Below are positions 5,085 through 10,196 of a stretch of 10,196 nt of DNA, one piece after another (positions within the stretch are counted from its first letter, which is position 1; the number at the start of each line of letters is the position of its first letter). The position numbers were made by a program, and so were the translations under genes. The DNA is from WHTB01 sp050699035 (lineage in GTDB: Bacteria > Actinomycetota > Actinomycetes > Propionibacteriales > Nocardioidaceae), in contig JBOHDE010000143.1 in assembly GCA_050699035.1 (NCBI GenBank), positions 1 to 10,196 on the forward strand. The letters run 5' to 3'. The notes below the pieces were generated by a model. The model ran no database searches. It saw only the letters and a list, made by a program, of their open reading frames with translations, and had not been told where the DNA came from.

Positions 5085-7567
5085 TGCGGGTCCCGCTGTC
5101 CTGGCTGCGCGAGTACGTCGACCTGCCGGCCGACGTCACGCCCGCCGCGCTGGCCGATCGGCTGACCGCGCTCGGCCTGAAGCTCGAGGCGCTGCACGCC
5201 GCCGGCGCCGAGGTGACGGGGGCGCTGGTCGTCGGCCGGGTCCTCGCCTTCGAGAGCGAGCAGCACTCCAACGGCAAGACCATTCGCTGGTGCCAGGTCG
5301 ATGTCGGCGAGGCTGAGCCACGCGGCATCGTCTGCGGCGCGCACAACTTCGCGACCGACGACCTGGTCGTCGTGGCCCTGCCCGGCTCGACGTTGGCCGG
5401 CGGGTTCGAGATCGCTGCCCGCACGACGTACGGCCACGTGTCCGACGGCATGATCTGCTCGGCCCGCGAGCTCGACCTGGGTGACGAGCACGCCGGCATC
5501 ATCGTGCTCGGCAGGGCCGACTCGGTGGACGTGAAGCCCGGCGACGACGCGGCCGAGCTGCTGCACCTGCGCGACGACGTGATCGAGTTCGAGATCAACC
5601 CGGACCGGGCGTACGCGCTGTCCGTGCGCGGTGTCGCACGCGAAGCCGCGATCGCCTACGGCGTGGAGCTCCGCGACCCGGCCGACCTGGCGGTCCCGGC
5701 ACCCGACGACGCCGGCTACCCGGTCCGGCTCGACGACACCGACGGGTGCCCGGCGTTCGCGGCCCGGACGGTCTCGGGGTTCGACCCCACGGCGCCCACG
5801 CCGCGTTGGCTGGCCAGGCGGGTGCAGCTGGCCGGGATGCGGCCGATCTCGCTGGCGGTCGACGTCACCAACTACGTGATGCTCGAGCTCGGCCAGCCGA
5901 TCCACGGCTACGACCGCAACGCCGTGTCCGGTCCGATCGTCGTTCGGCGGGCGGCGGGCGGCGAGAAGCTCACCACGCTCGACGGGGTGAGCCGGTCGCT
6001 CGACCCCGAGGACCTGCTGATCACCGACGACTCCGGACCGATCGGCCTGGCCGGGGTGATGGGCGGCGAGACCACCGAGATGAGTGAGTCGACCAGCGAC
6101 GTGCTGATCGAGGCCGCGCACTTCTCGGCGGTGTCGGTCTACCGCACCGGGCGCCGGCACCAGCTGCCGTCGGAGGCGTCGCGCCGCTTCGAGCGCGGGG
6201 TCGACCCGACGCTCCCGGCCCGCGCGGCGCAGCGGGTGGCCGACCTGCTGGTCGCTCACGGCGGCGGTCGCATCGACGACGGCGTGACGCTGGTCGGCGG
6301 CGCACCCGCACCCGTGCCGGTCGCGATGACGACCGACCTGCCGACCCGGGTGACCGGCCTCGAGATCGACGAGGCGACGGCGGTGGGTGCCCTCGAGCAG
6401 GTCGGGTGCACCGTCGATGTGGGCGGCGGCCGCATCACCGCCGTACCCCCGCCTTGGCGACCCGACCTGACCGACCCGAACGATCTGGTCGAGGAGGTCG
6501 CCAGGATCGTCGGCTACGACGCCATTCCGTCCCGGTTGCCGGTCGCGCCGGCCGGACACGGGCTGACCGAGGTGCAGCGGATGCGACGCCGGATCGGACG
6601 GCAGCTGGCCGGGTCGGGGTATGTCGAGGCGGTGAGCCAGCCGTTCGTCGGCCCGAGCGACTGGGAGCGGCTCGGCCTGGCCGACGACGACGCGCGCCGC
6701 CGCACGATCCGGATCGCCAACCCGCTGTCGGAGGAGGAGCCCGCGCTGCGCACGACGCTGCTGCCCGGGCTACTGCGCGCGCTCGCTCGCAACGTCGCCC
6801 GGGGGCAAGTGGACCTCTCGCTGTTCGAGACCGGGCTGGTGTTCCTGCCGAAGGGGGACGGGGCGATGGCGCCGATCCCGTCGGTCGACAGTCGGCCGAG
6901 CGACGACGAGCTGGCCGCGATCGAGGCGGCGCTGCCGGACCAACCCGAGCATCTCGCCGTCGCGCTGTGCGGTGACCGGGAGCGGGCCGGCTGGTGGGGT
7001 AGTGGCCGGGCCGCTGGTTGGTTCGATGCGGTGGCGGCGATCCGGGCGGTCGCCGAGACCCTCGGCGTGCTGTTGACCGTGCGGTCCGGCACCGCGGACC
7101 CGTGGCATCCCGGCCGGTGCGCCGAGCTTGTCCTCGGCGACGAGGTGGTCGGCCGCGCGGGCGAGCTGCACCCGCAGGTGTGCACGGCGTACGGTCTCCC
7201 GGCCCGTACCGCCGTGGCGGAGGTCGACCTGGCGGCGTTGCTGGCCCGAGCCGACATGATGGTCGCCGCGCCGCGGGTGTCGAGCTATCCGGTGGCCAAG
7301 GAGGATGTCGCGCTGATCGTCGACACATCGGTCCCGGCGGCCGAGGTGGAGGCGGTGCTGCGTTCGGGTGCGGGTGAGCTGTGCGAGTCGGTGCGGCTGT
7401 TCGACGTCTACACCGGTGAGCAGATCGGCGCGGGTCGCAAGTCGCTGGCGTTCGCGCTGCGCTTCCGCGCGCCGGACCGTACTCTCACCGAGGCCGACAC
7501 GTCGGTCGCCCGGGACGCGGCGGTGGCGGCGGCGGTCCAGCGGTTCGGCGCCGTGCCGCGGGTCTGA
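5084..7567 (+). CDS. pheT: phenylalanyl-tRNA synthetase beta subunit
   Basis: The 827-residue beta subunit, which holds the editing site that hydrolyses Tyr-tRNA-Phe and most tRNA contacts. The start MRVPLSWLREYVDLP is the family signature. An EMAP/OB-fold tRNA-binding domain lies at about 44-155 (GALVVGRVL, GIVCGAHN, SDGMICSARELDLG). The B3/B4 editing domain lies at about 220-395 (MRPISLAVDVTNYVMLELGQ, PIHGYD). The B5 domain at about 423-486 has RPDLTDPNDLVEEVARIVGYD with conserved acidic residues. A catalytic-like but inactive core follows (about 500-720), and a ferredoxin-fold anticodon-binding domain at about 732-826 starts with SSYPVAKEDVALIVD. The length is usual for bacterial PheT and all parts appear intact. 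The ATG shares its first base with the last base of the pheS stop codon (5084). Confidence 0.98.
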   Translation: MRVPLSWLREYVDLPADVTPAALADRLTALGLKLEALHAAGAEVTGALVVGRVLAFESEQHSNGKTIRWCQVDVGEAEPRGIVCGAHNFATDDLVVVALPGSTLAGGFEIAARTTYGHVSDGMICSARELDLGDEHAGIIVLGRADSVDVKPGDDAAELLHLRDDVIEFEINPDRAYALSVRGVAREAAIAYGVELRDPADLAVPAPDDAGYPVRLDDTDGCPAFAARTVSGFDPTAPTPRWLARRVQLAGMRPISLAVDVTNYVMLELGQPIHGYDRNAVSGPIVVRRAAGGEKLTTLDGVSRSLDPEDLLITDDSGPIGLAGVMGGETTEMSESTSDVLIEAAHFSAVSVYRTGRRHQLPSEASRRFERGVDPTLPARAAQRVADLLVAHGGGRIDDGVTLVGGAPAPVPVAMTTDLPTRVTGLEIDEATAVGALEQVGCTVDVGGGRITAVPPPWRPDLTDPNDLVEEVARIVGYDAIPSRLPVAPAGHGLTEVQRMRRRIGRQLAGSGYVEAVSQPFVGPSDWERLGLADDDARRRTIRIANPLSEEEPALRTTLLPGLLRALARNVARGQVDLSLFETGLVFLPKGDGAMAPIPSVDSRPSDDELAAIEAALPDQPEHLAVALCGDRERAGWWGSGRAAGWFDAVAAIRAVAETLGVLLTVRSGTADPWHPGRCAELVLGDEVVGRAGELHPQVCTAYGLPARTAVAEVDLAALLARADMMVAAPRVSSYPVAKEDVALIVDTSVPAAEVEAVLRSGAGELCESVRLFDVYTGEQIGAGRKSLAFALRFRAPDRTLTEADTSVARDAAVAAAVQRFGAVPRV

Positions 7568-7611
7568 CTTCTGACACACTGCGAGGCGTCGCTTCCGGAA
7601 AGGGTGGCTTG

Positions 7612-8004
7612 GTGCTCGACCGCATCGTGGCGCTGGCGCACGACCAGCGCGTCCGCTATCTCGCCGTCGGCGCCACGACGTCGGTGCTGTACTTCGGCAC
7701 CTTCACCGCCGGGTGGACGTTCCTGCCGATCCCGTACGTCGTGATGACCGCGCTGGCCCACCTCTTCACCGCGCTGGTGATGTACCCGTTCTACAGCCGC
7801 TTCGTGTTCCGGTCCGACGTCTCTTGGCTGCGCGGCTTCACCCGCTTCTACAGCGTGTGGCTGGGCGGCCTGGCGGTGTCGGTCGTCGGGATGCCGTTGC
7901 TGGTCGAGTACGCCCACGTACCCGTCGTCGTCTCCCAGGCCGTGACGATTGTGGCGGTCCCAGTGCTGGCCTATCTTGTGCACCACAGTTGGACCTTCCG
8001 GTAG
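7612..8004 (+). CDS. GtrA-like four-helix membrane protein
   Basis: A 130-residue integral membrane protein with four predicted transmembrane helices at about 15-36, 40-60, 78-98 and 103-123, ending in HHSWTFR, which matches the conserved (N)xxWTF end of the GtrA family. GtrA-like proteins are thought to help move or position polyprenyl-phosphate-linked sugars across the membrane for glycosylation of cell-surface polymers. Positively charged Arg/Asp loops (RFVFRSDVSWLRGFTRF) lie between helices 2 and 3, typical of the family. GTG at 7612 is chosen because GGAAAGGG (7597-7604) lies 7 nt before it; TTG at 7609 would be too close. It starts 44 nt after pheT. Together with the next gene it could work in cell-envelope glycan assembly. 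No glycosyltransferase is in view, so substrate and role are unknown. Confidence 0.8.
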   Translation: MLDRIVALAHDQRVRYLAVGATTSVLYFGTFTAGWTFLPIPYVVMTALAHLFTALVMYPFYSRFVFRSDVSWLRGFTRFYSVWLGGLAVSVVGMPLLVEYAHVPVVVSQAVTIVAVPVLAYLVHHSWTFR

Positions 8005-8028
8005 TTCCGTCGAGATAAGGGTGTGTCG

Positions 8029-8754
8029 GTGACGAGTGACGTGCAGGCGAAGTCGGCGTCGATCGAGCAGCCTGGCTACTGGTGGTACCGCGCTCGGGCG
8101 GAGCTGCTGAGGACGATCCTGCAGCCGTACGTCGGCGAGCCGGCGCGGGTCCTCGACGTGGGCAGCGCGGACGGTCCCAGCGTCGACTGGATGAGTGGGT
8201 ACGGGCAGCGCGTCGCTCTCGACATCGACCCGAGCGGGCTCGCGTCCGGCGGCGTCTGCGGGTCCGCGATGGCGCTGCCGTTCGCCGACGAGTCGTTCGA
8301 CGTGGTCGCGGCGTTCGACGTGATCGAGCACTGCGAGCCCGAGGCGCAGGCCGTGGACGAGTTGGTCCGCGTGCTACGGCCGGGAGGTCGCCTGCTGGTC
8401 TCCGTGCCCGCGTACCAGTGGGCCTGGACCCAGTTCGACGTCGACGCCGGTCACCATCGGCGCTACACCCGCAAACGGCTGGAGCGGGCCATCGCGGCCG
8501 GCGGCATGACGCCCGAGCGGGTGACCCACGCGTTCGCCGGCACCCTGCCCGCGTTCGCGGCGGAGCGGCTGATGCGCCGGCTGCAACGCTCGCCACAGCC
8601 CGACTCCGCCACGCTCCCCGAGGTCTCCCCGGTCGTGGAGAAGGTGCTGATGGGGCTGTGCGCGCTGGATGTCCGGGTGCTCAAGCGCCGCAACCTGCCG
8701 TTCGGGTCGTCGGTCGTGCTGGCCGCGACGAAGCCGGCCGAGTCGCCGGTGTGA
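8029..8754 (+). CDS. class I SAM-dependent methyltransferase
   Basis: A 241-residue Rossmann-fold methyltransferase of the Methyltransf_11/UbiE-like type. Motif I is VLDVGSADG (41-49), the acidic residue at the end of strand 2 is in ALDIDPSG (63-70), and the motif II/III region reads SFDVVAAFDVIEHC (89-102) and LVRVLRPGGRLLVSVP (112-127). YWWYRARAELL near the N-terminus and HHRRYTRKRL (142-151) are typical of a group of methyltransferases found with polyprenol-glycan genes. No membrane helix is obvious, though the C-terminal part (about 170-225) is rich in Leu and Arg and may sit at the membrane. GTG at 8029 is preferred over GTG at 8023 because AAGGG (8017-8021) is then 7 nt away. It lies 24 nt downstream of the GtrA-like gene, so the two probably form an operon. 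The acceptor substrate is unknown. Confidence 0.85.
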   Translation: MTSDVQAKSASIEQPGYWWYRARAELLRTILQPYVGEPARVLDVGSADGPSVDWMSGYGQRVALDIDPSGLASGGVCGSAMALPFADESFDVVAAFDVIEHCEPEAQAVDELVRVLRPGGRLLVSVPAYQWAWTQFDVDAGHHRRYTRKRLERAIAAGGMTPERVTHAFAGTLPAFAAERLMRRLQRSPQPDSATLPEVSPVVEKVLMGLCALDVRVLKRRNLPFGSSVVLAATKPAESPV

Positions 8755-8779
8755 CGGCGGTTTAACGGCGGGGCTCCAG

Positions 8780-9148
8780 TCACGCGTCGGGACGCTCCTG
8801 CAGTGCGCGCACCTCGACCCTGCTCTGGAGGGCCCGCGACGCCTGCTTCGTCCACTCGATCGCCGCATCGTCGTCGTCCGCCTCGATCACCCAGAAGCCG
8901 CCGAGGTACTCCTCGGCCTCAGTGAACGGGCCGTCGGTGAGGACCGGGGCGTCACCGGTGTTGTCCACGGTGATCGCGGTCGACGGCGGGTTCAGGCCGC
9001 CGGCGAACACCCACGCTCCCGCCTCTTTGAGGGCCGTGTTGAACGCGTCCACCGCGGCGAACACCTCCTGCAGCGCGGCTTGGTCCATGGTCTCCATCGT
9101 CGGCTCCTCGGCGGAGTCGTGGGGGAGGCTCAGCAAGTACTGCGTCAC
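8780..9148 (-). CDS. YCII/DGPF-domain protein
   Basis: A 122-residue soluble protein of the YCII-related (dimeric alpha-beta barrel, PhnB/DGPF-type) family. It begins VTQYLLSLPHD, the usual first strand; the middle shows KEAGAWVFAGGLNPPSTA, and the diagnostic TDGPFTEAEEYLGGFWVIEA is at 71-90, followed by AIEWTKQASRAL. In this family the Asp-Gly-Pro-Phe segment lies by the putative active site, but few members have a known reaction. In actinomycetes such genes often accompany ECF sigma factors of the SigJ type; none is present here. The start is GTG at 9148 with a perfect AAGGAG (9155-9160 on the plus strand as CTCCTT) 6 nt before it, which rules out the longer open frame reaching 9631. It converges on the methyltransferase gene with 25 bp between stops and no visible terminator. 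Confidence 0.88.
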   Translation of the reverse strand: MTQYLLSLPHDSAEEPTMETMDQAALQEVFAAVDAFNTALKEAGAWVFAGGLNPPSTAITVDNTGDAPVLTDGPFTEAEEYLGGFWVIEADDDDAAIEWTKQASRALQSRVEVRALQERPDA

Positions 9149-9154
9149 GGGGTT

Positions 9155-9160
9155 CTCCTT
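9155..9160 (-). promoter_or_regulatory. ribosome binding site of the YCII gene
   Basis: AAGGAG on the minus strand, 6 nt upstream of the GTG at 9146-9148. It decides between the 122-residue product and a much longer open frame in the same phase that runs up to 9631 through the repeat region. Confidence 0.85.
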
Positions 9161-9202
9161 GGGTGTCGACTGCTGCGTGCTCGGCAGCCTTCCACCCGTT
9201 CC

Positions 9203-9241
9203 CCGAAGACGCAGCGTCGGATCCGACGACGCTTGCTTCGG
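9203..9241. promoter_or_regulatory. nested dyad upstream of the YCII gene, possible operator
   Basis: A perfect 14-bp palindrome, CGTCGGATCCGACG (9215-9228), is bracketed by CCGAAG (9203-9208) and CTTCGG (9236-9241), which are complementary to each other, giving a nested dyad of 39 bp. It lies 55 to 93 bp upstream of the YCII start on its promoter side, where a repressor or activator site would be expected. No clear -10 motif could be placed. One 14-bp palindrome is near chance expectation in this much GC-rich DNA, so the outer arms are the main reason for listing it. Confidence 0.3.
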
Positions 9242-9281
9242 CGTGACCGTAGCCGACCCGGGGCAGGACAGCTGGAGGCCG

Positions 9282-9365
9282 GTCGAAGATTGCCCAATTG
9301 GGCAAAGTTCGACCTCGAATCTCGCTGATCCGGGTCGAATTTTGCCCAATTGGGCAATCTTTGAC
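9282..9365. repeat. 84-bp inverted repeat containing two 16-bp palindromes
   Basis: Two 32-bp units, 9282-9313 and 9334-9365, flank a 20-bp spacer. Each contains the identical perfect palindrome TTGCCCAATTGGGCAA (9290-9305 and 9342-9357). The units match at 30 of 32 positions when one is reverse-complemented, against 27 of 32 as direct repeats, so they are an inverted pair. Pairing stops sharply at both outer ends. The AT-rich AATT core stands out from the surrounding DNA. Located between the minus-strand YCII gene and the stop of the next minus-strand gene. It could be paired operator sites, a dispersed palindromic element, or an RNA hairpin; there is no adjacent T-run beyond the stem to make it an ordinary terminator. 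Confidence 0.9.
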
Positions 9366-9393
9366 GCGCACCCTGTGGGGCCGTCTCCTCGTC

Positions 9394-10196
9394 TCAGTCG
9401 AGGCCGCGGTCGACGACCTCCTGCAGTCGGCGTAGCACCTCCATGTCGCCGCTGCGGTCGAGCTGGCCGGGGCCGAGGCGCCCCCACAGCCAGCAGTCGA
9501 CGTCGGCAGACTCGCCGCGGACAACCGCCGCGGGGGTCGCAGCCGCGTCGACGACGGTGAGCGCGGGCTCGTCGACCTCGTCGCCGGTGTCCGGGCTGGT
9601 GCCGACGAAACGCCCCGGCGCAACGGTCCACGACGCATCCGTATCGGTCGCTTCCACGCGCACGGTGCTGCCGTCGGGCGTGAACGCACCCCAGTCGTCG
9701 AACTCACCGAACATCACCCGGAGCGCCTCGTCGACACCGTCGGTGGCGAACGTCGGATCGATCGGAGCACCCTGGCCCGGGACGACCCCGGCGGTCAGCT
9801 CGGCGTCGACCCGGTGGATCAGCGCCTCGTGTGCCTGCCGGCGCCGGACGAAGCCGACGGTCCGGTCGTCGGCCCACGTCCAGACCGGGATCTCGGGTGG
9901 GGTGGTGGACAGCGCGTCGTGCAGGGCGATCCCGGCGGTCGCGAACAGGTGTAGCAGAGAGTCGAGGTCGGTCGGCCGGTCCGGCTTCTGCCGCACGGCC
10001 TCCGCCGGGTCGGCCAGCCGCTCGCGCACGATCGTCCCCCAGAACAGCTGGACCTCGGTCAGGTGCCACAGCAGGTCGACGGCCGACCACTCGGGACACG
10101 TAGGCACGGGTTTCGCTGGGTCGGTCGCTGCCAGCAGGTCGCCGAACCGTTCGGACTCGACAGCCAGCGGGGTCAGGTAGTCCAGCGTCGGGCTCA
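9394..10196 (-). CDS. DinB-like maleylpyruvate isomerase N-terminal (TIGR03083-type) protein, 5' end cut
   Basis: A mycothiol-dependent-isomerase-like, metal-binding helical bundle protein; about 266 residues are visible. The N-terminal region reads LDYLTPLAVESERFGDLLAA, then VPTCPEWSAVDLLWHLTEVQ, and the four-helix bundle continues with RRRQAHEALIHRVDAEL. The His of WHLTE and the two His of AHEALIHR match the three-histidine metal site of the DinB/MDMPI fold. A C-terminal MDMPI_C-like domain spans roughly the last 100 residues (FDDWGAFTPDGSTVRVEATD to GPGQLDRSGDMEVL). The open frame continues without a stop to the window edge, and the last two bases there read TG on the minus strand, directly before AGCCCGACG, so the start codon may be only one base outside. 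A GTG at 10107 would delete the first helix and is not chosen. The substrate is unknown; relatives use mycothiol, an actinobacterial thiol. Confidence 0.85.
   Translation of the reverse strand, partial: SPTLDYLTPLAVESERFGDLLAATDPAKPVPTCPEWSAVDLLWHLTEVQLFWGTIVRERLADPAEAVRQKPDRPTDLDSLLHLFATAGIALHDALSTTPPEIPVWTWADDRTVGFVRRRQAHEALIHRVDAELTAGVVPGQGAPIDPTFATDGVDEALRVMFGEFDDWGAFTPDGSTVRVEATDTDASWTVAPGRFVGTSPDTGDEVDEPALTVVDAAATPAAVVRGESADVDCWLWGRLGPGQLDRSGDMEVLRRLQEVVDRGLD

Larger units (their letters stand above)
9149..9393. other. 245-bp intergenic region with stacked dyads
   Basis: The space between the YCII gene start and the stop of the upstream minus-strand gene contains, from left to right, the YCII ribosome site, the nested dyad at 9203-9241, and the 84-bp inverted repeat at 9282-9365. 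Several frames are open across it on both strands, but none has a ribosome site or recognisable protein similarity; repeated translated phrases such as PNWAKFD and CPIGQ arise from the palindromes being read in different frames, so I treat it as non-coding. Confidence 0.7.

Noticed and set aside
8755..8779. Bidirectional terminator between the convergent methyltransferase and YCII genes
   Set aside because: The 25-bp gap has a repeated CGGCGG on the same strand but no inverted repeat and no T-run.
9282..9365. CRISPR repeats or an intrinsic terminator
   Set aside because: Only two units, in inverted orientation and fully palindromic, with one 20-bp spacer, so not CRISPR; no T-run follows the stem on either strand, so not a standard intrinsic terminator.
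9149..9631. Longer minus-strand version of the YCII protein
   Set aside because: It would read through both repeat arms and part of the neighbouring gene; the GTG at 9148 has a perfect AAGGAG and gives the normal family length.
9443..10180. 245-codon plus-strand open frame opposite the DinB-like gene
   Set aside because: Ser/Arg-rich antisense shadow with no recognisable motif or ribosome site; the minus strand carries the conserved metal-site motifs.

Overview
The window is GC-rich, uses GTG and TTG starts freely, and carries a gene order that I recognise from actinomycetes: DUF1844 protein / infC - rpmI - rplT - SpoU rRNA methyltransferase - soluble PAS histidine kinase - pheS - pheT. I therefore read it as a chromosomal core region of a high-GC Gram-positive (Actinomycetota). 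The exact genus cannot be named from the sequence alone. No plasmid, phage or insertion-sequence gene, CRISPR array or tRNA/rRNA gene was seen.

Layout. Positions 34-393 (minus) encode a small DUF1844 protein transcribed away from infC. Positions 394-676 hold the divergent promoter region and a structured infC leader, including a near-textbook intrinsic terminator or attenuator (588-617). Initiation factor IF3 (infC) appears to start at a rare ATC codon at 677 behind a GGAGG ribosome site. It is followed by ribosomal proteins bL35 (rpmI) and bL20 (rplT), a SpoU/TrmH-family RNA 2'-O-methyltransferase, and an orphan cytoplasmic PAS histidine kinase only 10 nt further on. After a 78-nt gap with a possible promoter come pheS and pheT (overlapping by one base), the two subunits of phenylalanyl-tRNA synthetase. 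Positions 677-7567 are thus an almost continuous translation-machinery block on the plus strand.

Downstream of pheT are a small four-helix GtrA-like membrane protein and a class I SAM methyltransferase, a pair suggestive of cell-envelope glycan or lipid-carrier metabolism. The last part of the window is on the minus strand: a YCII/DGPF-domain protein (8780-9148) and a DinB-like maleylpyruvate-isomerase/TIGR03083-type protein (9394 to beyond 10196, cut by the window edge just at or before its start codon).

The most unusual non-coding structure is between these last two genes. Two identical 16-bp perfect palindromes, 52 bp apart, lie inside 32-bp units that are inverted copies of each other (9282-9313 and 9334-9365). 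The two differences between the arms are both G-U wobbles if the plus strand is transcribed, so a plus-strand RNA could form an unbroken stem of 32 pairs. The second point of note is the infC leader: attenuator, candidate antiterminator, and non-canonical start codon together suggest layered autoregulation of the IF3-L35-L20 operon.
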